Assembly (NCBI GenBank): GCA_022376465.1
Contig: JACDTU010000003.1
Coordinates: 372,001-436,000 of the forward strand
Direction of reading: 5' to 3'
From: Cubamyces lactineus
Lineage: Eukaryota > Basidiomycota > Agaricomycetes > Polyporales > Polyporaceae
Length of the DNA stretch: 64,000 bases
Shown: positions 25,196 to 36,900 of the stretch, piece by piece
Layout: each line of letters opens with the position of its first letter
Position numbering within the stretch: position 1 is the first letter of the stretch
The notes under the pieces: generated by a model
What the model was told of the DNA's origin: nothing
Databases searched by the model: none
What the model saw: the letters and a program-made list of their open reading frames with translations, nothing else
Position numbers and translations under genes: made by a program

Positions 25196-28195
25196 ATGTC
25201 GCACGCCCACAAACCCTCCGTCGACAGCGAGATGCACGAGCTGAACGCCGAAGCCGATCTGCTAGAACAGAAGACGACCGTCGTTGCCGCGGGCGTGAAC
25301 GGCGAGGATACCAAACTACAATCCCACAACTCGGACCCTGATGCGCAGGCCATGGTCATCGAGTCCCTCCGAGCCCAAGTCCAGGACCTCTTCTCGCAGG
25401 TGTCGCAGCTGAACGGCAAGCTCGTACGGTCCTACGACCGCGTCTCTGATCTCGAAGACGAGCTGCACGTCACCTCGTCCAACCTCCGCCAGGCCACGCT
25501 CAAGATCTCGCAGCTCGAGCTCGAGCGCACGCAACACCTCTCCGCACTGAGCACCGGGCTACTCGTCGAGAAGTCGCATGTAACCACGGAGCTCAACCGC
25601 CTCATGGAGCGGGCGACGGAGGAAGCTGCGCGGCGTGGGCAGGCCGAAACTGCCCGCGCGGAGATTGAGAAGGAGCTGGACGACCTCAGTGCGGGCCTCT
25701 TCAATCAAGCCAACACCATGGTTGCTGAGGCACGCATGGCAGAAGCACGTAGTGCACGCAAGCTCGAGGAGACCGAGGCCGCGCTACGAGGAGCGGAAGA
25801 GGTCGTAGGGGCTCTCCAAGCTCAAATGCAAGCCCTCCAGGCGGAGAAGGAGCTGGCAGATAGGCGAGTAGAGGAAATGCGCGCACGGATGGGCAAGGGC
25901 AAGTGGGTAGAACGTTCTCCGGATGCCAATCGATCGCATCGACCTCGTCTTATGGCAACGCACGTCCCGTACCACGAGTTCCTCGTCTTCATCTCTCATC
26001 TCCGCGCCATCCGGCCAGCGTCCGCCCAACCACCTGCTATGTCCACCTTGTTACCGTTACCTTTCTTGGCAAGGCTGGTCTCGGAAGACTCGTACGTGGA
26101 TTAACTCCCCGTTTAGACGAGATAGTGCAATATTTGACTGACTGCTATCAGAGATCCAACTGTCCGGCTGGACCTCGCGCCGTCACTCAATTGGCTGTCG
26201 CGGCGGTCTGTCCTTGCTGCAATCCATAGTGGCCAGCTCACAGTGGAGCCCATGCACTTCACGAACTTGCTTGAAGAGCTCGCTCCTCCCAATATACCCT
26301 CTCACTCCCATCATACCCAAATTGTGTGCGCCCTCTGTGGCATGCCCATCTACAGCTCCAATGATTCCCCCAGCAGCACTCCCACAACACCTAATCCCTC
26401 CCGCTCCGGTGCCCAAAGCGCATCATGGTCGACGAGTCTCTTCAAGAACGTCCGTGCAGGCGACCTCGGCCTCCCGACGCCGTTCACAGGAAACAACCGA
26501 CACTCCGCACAGCTCTCACCCGCGAGCGCAGAGCCACCCTCACAGGTGTATATCTTCCGCCTCGAAGCGACCTCATCGGGCCTCCCGGTTTCCTTGCCTC
26601 TCTCGTCGCAGCCACCTGGGACGCCGACGCGCCAGTCAACGATCTACCCGCTCTGCACCACCGGCTGGTGTCTCGCGCGCCTGCGCACGACGTGCTCACT
26701 CTGGGCGTTCGTCCGTACGAGCATCGTTGAGAAGATCTGGGACGAGCCGCCGTTCACCGACCGTCCTAATGGCGCCGTGAAAGTCACCGCCATTAACGGT
26801 GTCGACAAGAAGCACGATGGCCCGAACGGCGTCGTCGCACCCGCGCCGTCGCAGGATAGCAAGCCGATCTTGCCCCCACGCCGGTCGAAGATAGGGTTGG
26901 GATCGCTCTGGGGCTCGATGCAGCGCAGCTTGAGCGGGACGCGCGAGGTGGAAGCGAAGGCGAGGGAACCCGAGAAGAAAGAGGACGCAAGACCGAAGCT
27001 CCCGCCTCGCGACCCGTCGCGCAAGACCTTGCCCCCAGCACCGCCTGTGCACCCCTCTATATCGGCACATGCGCATACGAAGTCGGTGGGGACTGTACAT
27101 CCCGTACCGCCCCCTCTGCCGAAGAGGAACCGGGAGAGGGATGCTAAGGGTGCATCAAGGTCTGGGACGCCCAATCTCGAGCATAAGCCTGAGGCGGATG
27201 CGCGACCTTCGAGCGAGGTTGCGGAGAGGAAGAGTAGCGAAAGCGCACAGCCTACCGAGTCGTCCCCTTCAAAAACTGCTGGGACGCAGGACGAGCCGCC
27301 ATCGGAGGTCCCCGAACCGTCTACTGAATCCACGGAGGAGTCTCCTGCGCAGGAATCAAAGGAGCCTTCCTCGCAACCACCCAAGACGGAGCTCGTTGTA
27401 CCTCCTCCCTCGATCTCACGGAACGAGTCGCACGACTCCTTCACGACGCCCACCGAGGAGCTTGCCCCATCCTTCTCCGCCTCTCCTGCACCCACCACCG
27501 TTCCCCTTCCGCCATCTCAAACGCCCACGCCCGAACCTCAAGACAAGACACCCTCTCCCGAACCTCCCGCAACCGAAAAGGCGTCCCCTGCTCCAGAATC
27601 CGCAGCACCTGCACCTGCGCCTGCTGTGTCGGCTGTAGTACACGACGAGAGACCGCCATCGCGGACGGCCTCCCCGGTACCCCCGCCCCTCCCGCGTCGC
27701 GCTGCTGCGCGTGCCCGGCCGTCGTCCATCATCGTCTCCCAACCGCAGCAGGAACAACAACAGGTTACGAAGGACGGCGCGGCCGACGCTCCTGCACAAG
27801 CCGAAGGTGCTGCTGCTGCACAGACGGAGCCGACTGCTCCTATCACGGAGGAGCCGGCGGCTGTGGAGGAGGATGCTTCCAAGCACGCGACTGAAAGCGA
27901 GGGCGAGCAGAAGGAGTCTGCTCCTGGATTGCACGAAGACGTGTCGAAGGACGAGGCCCAGGTGAACGGCGACGTTACGTCTGTGGTGGAGTCTGAACTT
28001 GAGGCTAAGTCTGAGGCTGAGGCGGAAGGCGGGGAAGAGGCAGCTGTCGCTGCGGACGAGGAGAAGGAGAAGGAGGAGAAGGAGGATCAGGGTCGCTGCG
28101 TGGGCGAGGCGACGTGGGAGGAGCGCACCTACAAGGAGCTCGTCCGTCTCCGCGAGGAGATGTTCTGGGCGCGCGTCGGTGCGGTCGTCCATTGA
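25196..28195 (+). CDS. SEC2: Sec2-like Rab GTPase exchange factor
   Basis: Sec2 activates the exocytic Rab Sec4 on secretory vesicles bound for sites of polarised growth. The chosen start is 25196 (MSHAHKPSVDSEMHELN); 25163 is an alternative. Residues about 50-240 form a continuous coiled coil (heptads through LRAQVQDLFSQVSQLNGKLV). It contains the GEF signature ELDDLSAGLFNQANTMVAEA near 170. A conserved region follows: VPYHEFLVFISHLRAIRPAS and STLLPLPFLARLVSEDS. The exon ends at the gtacgtgg donor near 26091 and resumes after ctatcag near 26153 with DPTVRLDLAPSLNWLSRRSV. Next is a CALCGMP Cys motif with WCLARLRTTCSLWAFVRTSI and VEKIW. The remainder, about 450 residues, is Pro/Ser/Glu-rich and low complexity, with SH3-ligand-like PVPPPLPKR and PVPPPLPRR. 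It ends in a conserved helix (WEERTYKELVRLREEMFWAR). The long plus/minus open frames overlapping this tail are compositional shadows. Confidence 0.88.
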
Positions 28196-28354
28196 ACGCT
28201 CGCGCGAGAAAAAGTGGGCCCTCGGTGCTGGGCGCAATGCGGGGTCGCAAGGTGGTGAGGTTGTCTCACATAACCATGGCATGATACCAGGGACGGAGCC
28301 CGATGAGGTGCCGTGATTCATGGGTATGAGATCGAAGCATTATGTTGGACATCT

Positions 28355-28886
28355 CATCAGTACTTTCCCAAAAATCTGAGCGCCTGAAACGTCTGAAACG
28401 CCTGGCAAATAGGCGCTAGTACCTCGCTGCCTCTGCACGCGCCGTCATGATAATGTCCAATGTCATGGGAAGACCCTCTGGAAATCACAGAGCTCGTATG
28501 TTTTGTAGTCTTAGGTACCTGTGAAAGCTCGTGGCGGTAGATAGCACACGGATTGAGCTTATCTCGAGGACAACTGGGCAAATAGTGACGAATGAATGTG
28601 CGGCGTAACGAGCAACCATACGCGGACAGCGAGCACGCACTCGCGCGATGGAAGTCTATCAGGATAGCAGCAGCCGCGTTCTCGATGTCCTGAGAGACAT
28701 TGGGTTTCCCTCTGGGGTGGATTAAGTGGATATGCATGCTTTCAGGATGTTTGACGAGCTTAGATGTGGTGTCTGAATCCTGAATCCCTGACAAAGCTGA
28801 AGTACCTATGAAGGGGTCTGAGATTGTCTGAAATGTCTGGCTCAGACGCGTTCAGACACATTCAGATTTTTTGGAAAGTTCTGATG
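28355..28886. mobile_element. 532-bp non-autonomous element with terminal inverted repeats
   Basis: The ends are imperfect inverted repeats. The left end reads CATCAGTACTTTCCCAAAAA and the reverse complement of the right end CATCAGAACTTTCCAAAAAA, both then continuing TCTGA. That is two mismatches in the first 25 bases. Just inside each end, copies of a CGTCTGAAA-like motif recur, so the subterminal regions are also related. A 145-codon minus-strand frame inside (28357-28794) has no transposase motif. I could not define a target-site duplication. The element sits 160 bp downstream of the SEC2 stop and resembles a MITE-type DNA transposon derivative. Confidence 0.65.
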
Positions 28887-29248
28887 CTATGTGCATTTTG
28901 GGCTTTGGTCTACCGATATGCTTATAAGGAGTAAAGGAGTAGAGTAGTGTTGTACGGCGCGCGGACATCTTGCGTATAATACAGGACGATGGTCGTCGTC
29001 CTGCACCATTGGTCTCGTGCATATGACGCCCTAAGGCTTGAGAATGTTATTGATGCATTTCGTTCACCCTTGCTTGAACGCTCCCAAGGCGAAGACGTCG
29101 ACGAGTATCCACCAGCACTTGTTACAAACTGATACAAGCAATCACACATGTGGACGGGGGCGCGTGCATGTCGTCCAGTAGGAGTTCGTGCAATAATCTA
29201 GTGATACAAACAGACACAACGAAGGTTGAACATATCCCGGAGACTAGC
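28887..29248. other. Spacer downstream of the TIR element
   Basis: No gene is visible. It holds the 3' region of the minus-strand SPP2 gene and is less GC-rich than its neighbours. Confidence 0.4.
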
Positions 29249-30703
29249 CTAGTACTTGTCCTTCTTTCTAGACGACTCGTACTTGTCCGCAGAGCGGTCC
29301 CTGCGTCTGTCACGGTCGTAGTCGCGGTCGCGGTCCTTGCGGGAAGAAGACTCGTAATCCCGGTCCCGCTCGCGACGAGAAGGCTCGTAGTCGTCGTCCC
29401 GTCGGCGATCGCGTTCACGCTCACGGTACCGGTCGCCGTCCTTCGCGCGGTCGCGGTCACTCTCCTTGTACCGGTCGCGGTCTCTATCACGGTCGTCCCG
29501 TCGAGAATCCCGGTCTCTGTCGTCCCGCCTGCTGCTGCCGTCTCTCTCCCTGCGACGATCAGGAGAGGGCGACCTCGACGGCCGCTTAGAGCCGTTCCTC
29601 GACCCGCTGTCCCGTCCACTATCCGCCCCGCCGCTCCCCTCCCTGCTCCGTTCTTTTTTGATGACGGGCACATAGCGCCTCTCCGGACGCTGTTTCCCAC
29701 CCTTCTTCTTGCTCCCGTCGTCGAACACCTCCTTCTCCTTCGCGCCGATGCCGAGGAGGGCTGGGCGCGCCTGGGGGAGCCATGGCTCGATGATGCCTTT
29801 CCCCTTCTTGCTTGCCGCGGTGCCCTCCTTCCAGCCCATGCCGCGCAAGAGGGCTGCGCCGAACTGTGAGACGGGCACGCGTTCGTAGTCTTCGAGCGAT
29901 GCGGGCTCGGGCAGCTCCGCAACGTCCTGCTGGTACGCGTCGTCCTCGGTCACCGCAGGTATCACGTCGATCTGCGGGCCGTCGATGCCCAGGTCGCCCC
30001 CAGACGCGGCGCTGGCGAGGATTGCGCGGAGCGCTTTCTGGTCGTCCGTCTCTTCCTCTTTCTTCACGTCTTGCTGCTCTGACGCAGAAGTGGAGGCGTC
30101 GGCCTCGGGCATGGGGACGTCCTCGCCCTCTTCGACCTTGGGGCGTTTCCTCATTTGCAGCCCGGAAGCCTGGGGCCCAGAGTTGATGGTGTCGCGCGTG
30201 CCGAGCCCGCCAACAGAGCCATCTGCGCCAGTCACGGCTGCAGCAGAGGGTGGGACATAGAGCTGCTTGCGCTTGCGTGCGAGCTCGCGCCAATCCTTAT
30301 TCTTGAGCGCAGGAATGACTAGCGGGCCTTGCGGCTTAGGTTTCTCATGGAGTCTGCCATAGAGGGCGGCTGCTGTGAGTTGCGGGACCCGCACTGGGAA
30401 GAAAGCAAAAGGTAAGGAGACACACCGCTGGACGCCAAACTGATCAAAACCAGTCACGAGCTCGTCTTCGGGCTCCGAGTCTTCGTCAGAGCTATCGCGC
30501 TCTGCATATGTACGTGCGGACTTGCGCTTCGGTGAGGGAGGGGTGCTGCGGGCGAGAGGGCTGTTGGGGGTGCTGGTGCCAGAGAGGTGTCGAGGGAGAG
30601 AGGGGACTTTGAAGGAGGAGTCTGAGTCCGACTCGCCGCGTGCAGCGGGAGTAGGCCTGCGGATAGTGAAGGAGACCTTCTCTGGCCCAGCGGAGGAAGA
30701 CAT
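29249..30703 (-). CDS. SPP2: Spliceosome factor Spp2 (G-patch activator of Prp2)
   Basis: Spp2 recruits and stimulates the DEAH helicase Prp2 for catalytic activation of the spliceosome. The start at 30703 gives MSSSAGPEKVSFTIRRPTPA, the N-terminal region common to the GPKOW/MOS2/Spp2 family. The conserved LVTGFDQFGVQR follows, then, after a 72-nt intron (30354-30425), LHEKPKPQGPLVIPALKNKD and WRELARKRKQLYVPP. The G-patch-type segment is YERVPVSQFGAALLRGMGWK near residue 270-290, followed by GIIEPWLPQARPALLGIGAK, typical of the family. The C-terminal 150 residues are almost entirely Arg/Asp/Ser (RDRDRDRYKESDRDR type), an RD/RS tail seen in fungal and animal orthologs. It stops at 29249. The intron is stop-free and a multiple of three, so a retained form would also be translated. 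The product is about 460 residues when spliced. Confidence 0.88.
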   Translation of the reverse strand: MSSSAGPEKVSFTIRRPTPAARGESDSDSSFKVPSLPRHLSGTSTPNSPLARSTPPSPKRKSARTYAERDSSDEDSEPEDELVTGFDQFGVQRCVSLPFAFFPVRVPQLTAAALYGRLHEKPKPQGPLVIPALKNKDWRELARKRKQLYVPPSAAAVTGADGSVGGLGTRDTINSGPQASGLQMRKRPKVEEGEDVPMPEADASTSASEQQDVKKEEETDDQKALRAILASAASGGDLGIDGPQIDVIPAVTEDDAYQQDVAELPEPASLEDYERVPVSQFGAALLRGMGWKEGTAASKKGKGIIEPWLPQARPALLGIGAKEKEVFDDGSKKKGGKQRPERRYVPVIKKERSREGSGGADSGRDSGSRNGSKRPSRSPSPDRRRERDGSSRRDDRDRDSRRDDRDRDRDRYKESDRDRAKDGDRYRERERDRRRDDDYEPSRRERDRDYESSSRKDRDRDYDRDRRRDRSADKYESSRKKDKY

Positions 30704-31074
30704 AGCGGAGACAGAGGACGGGGAGGCGGAGGATGGATGGAGTACGAGCTCAAGAGTCAAGTGGCAAGCGCTTCACAGTGCACTAAGCAGCGCCCGTAAG
30801 CGCCCCGTGGGAACTAATCACATGGGCGTCAAGGCCCTTGGACAACAATCGCAAACAACTGCTTTGCAGGCGTCCCACTACTTAGGTCCCACTAGGGCGC
30901 GAGACGCTCGAATTGAGGTCTATCCGAACCTGATCGATCCACATCATGGCATCCGGCTCAATGGGTAATAATGTGTAAGATTACCGTAAGCACATGAAGC
31001 AAAGCGACCGAGTAGTAGCCCAGATCCCAGGGGCCGTAGCTATATAGGCCGTGAAGTCGACCCGGCGTATGTAC
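30704..31074. other. SPP2 promoter / STN1 3' region
   Basis: This 371-bp spacer lies between two genes on the minus strand. No coding feature or RNA gene is recognised. Confidence 0.4.
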
Positions 31075-33527
31075 TTATCCACAAACCTCCCAGCGGCCTT
31101 TCCCCACACACCACAACCGACCCTCCTTGCGCCCCCACTCAAGCGCCTCCTCGACCGACCACACGCCCACACGAGCCCACCGCTCGTCACTACTCCTCAA
31201 CCAAGCGAGCAGCTCTTCGGCAGTCGGGCCCGGGACGCTCCTCGCCGTGCCCACTCCCGCCTCCTGTGCGCGTAACCGTTCGATGAGCGACGTAGTCCGC
31301 CTCGCTGGCCGCGGTGTCGCATCATCTACCGGCGCGGACCGCTGCGCCTCATCTATAATGCTTGTGATCGCACGCTCGAGGACACGCGAGAAGTACACGG
31401 GGATGAGCGGGACGTATGCCTCCTCACCGGGCTCTGGGTCGCTCAGCGGCGCGTCTTCGTCCCAGTCCTCGTACGACGGGAAGCTGCGCGATGACTTGGG
31501 CTGCGATTGGGACTGCGAAGTCGATATAGGCATCGAGCTGGAGGCGCTGGTGTTGGCCTTCCAGAGCGCGGAAGAGAAAGAGGACGGGAGGAGTGGGTCG
31601 AGCATGGGGGCGGGCATAGGCCGAACGGGGCCGTCCCACAGGACGATGCTTCCGTCTTGAAAGAGCGTACGGATCGCCTGACGAAAGAGGCGCTTCGTCC
31701 CCGCTGCCAGGGCCTTCGGATCCGGAGGGGCTGACTGTGAAGACGTCGTAGTCCGAGTAGTTTGCGATGAACTCGACTTGGTCTTTTCTCTAGATTGGCT
31801 GCGCTCGGCCTCAGCCTTTGCCTTCGCCTTCTTACGCTCTTCCTTGTCACGCCGGTGTGCATCAGCTTTGACGATGCGCTTGGCGAGAAGGGCAAGTTCG
31901 GGGACTCGGCGGAGATGCGAGAGGGTGTAACCGTAGACTTGATCGTCGTCCTCGGGGACCTGTGCATTGTCGTCTTCGTCCTCTGTGTCGGATGTAGGAA
32001 GTACATGAGAGCTCGACGTCGCGACAGGGAGCCGTATTCGTGTGGGTCGAGGAGTCTCTTCAGTTCGTGCCACAGTCCGCCCTGTCCGAGGGATCGTAGG
32101 AGTGTGAGCGTCGTGTGCATCTTGGCGGCGTGCCTGTGAGGCACGCGGTGTCGGAGAGGGTGATGTAGATCGGGAATTCGACGAACGTCGCGGGCGATGC
32201 GATGGAGGAGGGGCATTGTCCATGTAGTGTTTGACGTAGATGCGTAATGTGTGCACAGTAAGATCTCGTGTATGCAGTCGTGCCGGATGGCGAAGGCGGA
32301 CAGGGGACTGATGAATGCTCAGTCAATTCTGTTTCACTGGCGAGGATACGGGAACTTCACCTGTGGTACATCTCCAGTGTTCGATGCGGGAGAGGATGCA
32401 GATGCAGCAGTGCTTGGAGATGTGGCTGTTGATGCGATAGAATGTACTGAAGCTGGTGTCTCTGGAACTTGCGTACGATTCCCTTTGGTCGGCGTTCCCG
32501 GTTGACTCGGTGGGTGTAATTGGGTAGCGTGTTTGGTCGTTGGAAGTGAAGGAGGGACGAAGGGCGGGAGCTTGTCAGGAGGATGGTATCTTGTGCAATG
32601 GAGTTCAGAGACCTTGAGTCGATGTGAGGATTCATCGTTCAACGAAATACATCGAGCTATAGGACAGCACAGAGTCAGACGTGTACATTCCGGAAGAAGG
32701 TCATGTTTGCTCACATATCTCGTCAGCTAGTAGCATGCGGGTGTCGTGCCGAGTGACTACGCGGCCAACTATGTGCACAGACTGGCCTACTCGTGCGATC
32801 GGTTTGGGTGGCGTTAGCGGCTCAGCGGTAGTTCGCTTAGCCGCTGTAGCAGAGGTAGAAGATCCAGCTCGCGATGAGGGGAGGTAATCAGTGAAAGAAG
32901 GCCCATTAACTCTGGACTTGTCTTTGCTCGCATGGTTCTCCTTGGTCTTGGGCTTCACAGGACTAGGCGGAGCCGCGTGAGAATGTGCATATGCACAATC
33001 AATGACCCCAGTGCCATCGTCAATTGTGTAGATCGTACGCTTCTCCCAGACGGATACGCCGACTATAAGTGCGACTATGTCGACTGTTCTGCACGGGATT
33101 CGACCGAGCCAAAAGAATTCCAAGTCTGTAGTCCCAACTCTCAGTGCCAATCGATTTGGGATAGATAAGTGCACATACCCTTGTATCCACTCTCGCGCAT
33201 CTCGAAGATATCGCGCACGAAACAGGGTGCAATAGCAGCTCGCGTGAAAGTCCACTTGTGGATCGCAGCTGGCGTCACACTGGACGAATCGTCCTCGCAA
33301 TTCTTACTGGTATCATGGCCGTCGTTCGCCTCCTTATGAGCGTGACTCCTGGACAGGCTAGCATCCTCTACCCGCCGTCGCTTCGAGGGTGACAGCAATA
33401 TAGACGATGTCGAGCGGGAGATGTTGCTCCTGGTCTGTAGTACAGTGGAGGTAGCACTCATGTCGTGGGGCAAGGATTGTTCATGCAGCTTCCGCTTGCG
33501 CGCTGTTGTCTCCTTGAGTGATTCCAC
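31075..33527 (-). CDS. STN1: CST complex subunit Stn1, OB-fold telomere protein
   Basis: Stn1 acts with Ten1 and Ctc1/Cdc13-like partners in protecting telomeres and filling in the C-strand. The longest start is 33527; MSATSTVLQ at 33461 is an alternative. The N-terminus is basic and Ser-rich (SPSKRRRVEDASLSRSHAHK). The OB-fold begins HKWTFTRAAIAPCFVRDIFE and, across an intron, FFWLGRIPCRTVDIVALIVG and VSVWEKRTIYTIDDGTGVID, the Stn1 family core. An insert of about 60 residues separates this from RVGQSVHIVGRVVTRHDTRM and LLADEI. Further exons give NDESSHRLKVSELHC and HTLRIYVKHYMDNAPPPS, the last strand and helix of the fold. The C-terminal 390 residues form one long exon rich in Ser/Pro/Thr, then a winged-helix-like end with YVPLIPVYFSRVLERAITSI and VGVWSVEEALEWGRKEGRLW. 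The stop is at 31075. It diverges from ATG11. Confidence 0.82.
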
Positions 33528-33983
33528 GTTGCCGAAATGTGTTCAAGTTCACTCTTGCAAGTCCTGGCTACGTTGGAGGTGGTATTAGGCAACTTCACAG
33601 AATGTTTGAGCTGAACTGCGTAGTATCAATGTGTACGGGATAGATTGTTGTAACGCACAGCGAGGGGCCTCTCGAGGTGGAAGGAGAACAAGAGAGGTTG
33701 CCGAAAGGAGACAGACGAACCGCAGGATGGAAGCAGGACAAGAGCGCGCGTCCGGCGCGTGGGGCGTGTAGACGCGTCAATGCACGTGATATAACCGCTC
33801 TTGTCACCTGATAGCCTCGCGCTCGGCCACAGGCGCTCCCTTGGCCCCGTAGGCGGTTGCTCTCCTGCCACAGGACGACAGCCTACTGCTTCAGTTCCGT
33901 TCCTACGCTTGTGGAGATCTAATCTGCGCGCTCGTAACTCCAATCTCGAAGAATATGCACGTTCGCGATACTCGCAAACGAAG
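33528..33983. promoter_or_regulatory. Bidirectional promoter region, STN1 / ATG11
   Basis: These 456 bp separate the STN1 and ATG11 start codons on opposite strands. No TATA box is obvious on either side. A telomere-maintenance gene and an autophagy scaffold may share regulatory elements here simply because of the short distance. Confidence 0.5.
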
Positions 33984-36900
33984 ATGATCCAACTATGCAG
34001 AGCGGAGGACGGGACGATTGTGCAGCTTGACGCTTCACTATGGGACTTGGAGAGGTACGTACCTCTCGAGCGCCCTGTGATCTCTGCACATCTACCAGTA
34101 TATCGCTGCGGAATGCCAGTGTGCACGAACCTACTTTGTGCGACTCCTTCTACTAGCTCAGCACGACCTGGGTACTCTACATGGTGGTTGTGGGGGCGGC
34201 AACAACATCCCGCCACTTCCTCCATGGCATGTATCGCAAGCTACACCATACGTTCGTATGGGAATCTACAGAATACATCGCGCCTGTACTACATTGAAAC
34301 TGCCTTATTCTGCCTCGGCAACGCGTTCCGAAGAGCATGTTGCAGGAATTGACAGTTGTGTTGCAGGCTCAGCGACCTCGACCACTATCTTTCGGAGAAA
34401 ACAGGCATACCACCAGAAGCTATCTGGGCTTACCTATCAGATGGGAGGCCGCTCAGAAGTGATAATGTCCGGGACTTGGCGGGTGTTGAGGACCAGGTCA
34501 ACCGCATTTCGTTAACAGCATCTGGCTTACACTGACGCGCCAACAGACAATATATATATTCAACAAAGCGTTCCTGTCCATGGACGTAGAACATGTCCTG
34601 CACGAGCTACACTACGAAGCGGCGTTGCTACCACCTGTGGAGGGTGAGTCCCTAGTGCTGGAGGCTCATAACGTATACTAGACCTCCGTTCAGATGCCAT
34701 CGCCTCCACGCCGCCATTTCGGATATCTCAGCTTGCCAGTAGCTACCTTCAGACCGCAACTTCGCATCTGGAGCAGATCAACTACGTCGTCAACTGCCTG
34801 CACTACCAACAAAACGCTTTGCGCATATCGTCTAATGCGTTGGACCTCCACATCCTCGCCATATCGGAAGGATTCGAAGCGCTCTCAAGCGTTGCACAGC
34901 GCGAACTTGACCGACAAGCCAAGCTGCTCGCTGGCCTCGATGCCGACCTGGAAATTGTAGCCCGGGTCAAAGTGCACAGGGAGTTCCTCAGCACGTCGAT
35001 GCGCAAGGCGATGGAGGCGGGAGATCGTGGGCGGACGCTTGGTGACTATGTGAGTAAAGTGAAGATGAAGCAGGTCGCAGATAGCTGCATGCATACGCAC
35101 CAAGAGCTGTTGGAGCGATTCGAGCAAGTGAAAGAGTCCATGAACCGTCTTAGCCGTGGCGGCGATGAGGTGAGAAGTGTGATCGCAAACAACAGGTACG
35201 TTCTACCAGCGCAGCGTGTACAGGGCAGTGGATGAAAGTGTATCAGCTCGATTGAAGAAGGTGAGGCCAGCGCCCGGAGAGCGCAAGAGATTTGGGATAA
35301 GATCTCTGCAATCCACGCGTCCGCAGAACGTGAGTGCGTTCTCCTGCCGATCTGACTCATATGTTTATCGCTTCTAGGTCAAGGGATGTCTGCAGAGAAA
35401 GCGTTGCAAGGTATGTTCTGCTGTCTTTGTCTTGATTCAATATCCTGACTTTGAGCAGAATTGCGTCAGTGCGACGGCGCACTTCGCTCCGAGCTTCAGC
35501 ATGCTGCTGACATTAAGGTACTCGGTAATACATCCTCCGTAATCATTCAATATTAACGGTTCGTGATCTGCACTCAGAATGGATACACGGAACAATGCGT
35601 CTTCACCGTTCAACGAATCAGCGAGCTCAACACCGACTTAGTCGCATTGCCTTCAGCAATGACTACACTGCAAGCAAAGTTCAGGGCCAAGACGAGCTTC
35701 TCTCATATCGCTCGGCTGCACAATATGCTGTATGCGTATGGCGCAACGGTCGTGGAGATCGTACGACGGAAGGAATTCGGTACGTAGATTGGAACTCACT
35801 CCAATGCATACGGCTCAATGGACCGTAGCACGCTTCTTCTACCAACGTGCCCAGGGCATCCTGGAGGTTATGGCAAAGCTCTCGTAAGCATGCCGTACAA
35901 CATTCGTTGGTCATCACTCATACTTTCAATAGGTCCGGCGAACGAAAGCGCCGTCAAGCATATCGCAACGAGATCCAAGGGGAACTTCCCTTCGAAGTGA
36001 AGGGTCTGGACGACCCAGTGCCCAGCATCGACTTCTCTCCACAGGGCAATACAGACTCGGCGTACTCTTTGGAACGGCTGGACATCAGCGGTAGGCAATT
36101 CCGGCCACCATGTCGTAAGGCGTACGCGCATGCTGAACTCTGTCGATCGTCGCTCTAGACTTCCTCCGTGTTCTCGACGATCTTGAACGCTTTGCAAAGG
36201 AGTCGCAGGATGCCGCTGCGCTGGACTCAATATCCGAAGCACGATTGAAGTTGGACAAGTTGATCGGGAAGATGGATAGCCTCGAGACAGGCTTCGACAG
36301 GATCGCTGAACGGTCTCGTGAGTACAATCCCCATCGTATCGCCGCGCTCGCTGATCACTATCCTGCCAGTCCTCTCGTCTTCTAGGCTACTGAGTCACCG
36401 ACGCAGAGGTAACGATAGAGATGTGAACCTAGGCGGAAAGAAGCTGGCTAACCATTCATTGCAGCCACAGAGGAAGAGCAGGCGTATGCAGAGCTTATCG
36501 TGCAGTTGCAAGAACTGCGGCAACAGAAGGCAGAGGAAGACGCCACACATGAACGTAACCGGGCCGCTATGGAGGCAGAGATCTTCCAATTACGAGACTC
36601 GCTCCAAATGTCAGAGACGGCCCGTGGACAGCTCGAGCGTGATCTACACTCCGTGCGCGCACAGCTGGAGAGTGAGGCGAACGCTCGCCGCATTTTGGAC
36701 GAACGCAACTCCGAGATGTCGACCCAGGCGGACACCAAGGGGCAGGAGCTCGCGCGGGCATTAGCTGAGGCCACAGAACAGGCGCGGATCGCGACTCACC
36801 TGAGACAGAAGCTCACAGATGTACAAGAGGAGTTCGAGGCCGTCAAGTCCTTGGAGGCTCGGAACGCAGAAAAGGTTGCAATGCTCTTGGAAGAACAAGC

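Noticed and set aside
26644..27498. Long minus-strand open frame of 284 codons inside SEC2
   Set aside because: It is antisense to the Pro/Ser/Glu-rich tail of SEC2; composition alone keeps the opposite strand open. It is mostly Ser, Gly and Val with no motif.
27416..28321. Minus-strand frame of 301 codons at the end of SEC2
   Set aside because: Same compositional shadow, Leu/Arg-rich low-complexity sequence opposite Glu/Lys codons.
29150..29869. Plus-strand frame of 239 codons opposite the SPP2 RD tail
   Set aside because: It is the complement of the repeated Arg/Asp codons and reads as repetitive Val/Ala/Ser with no domain.
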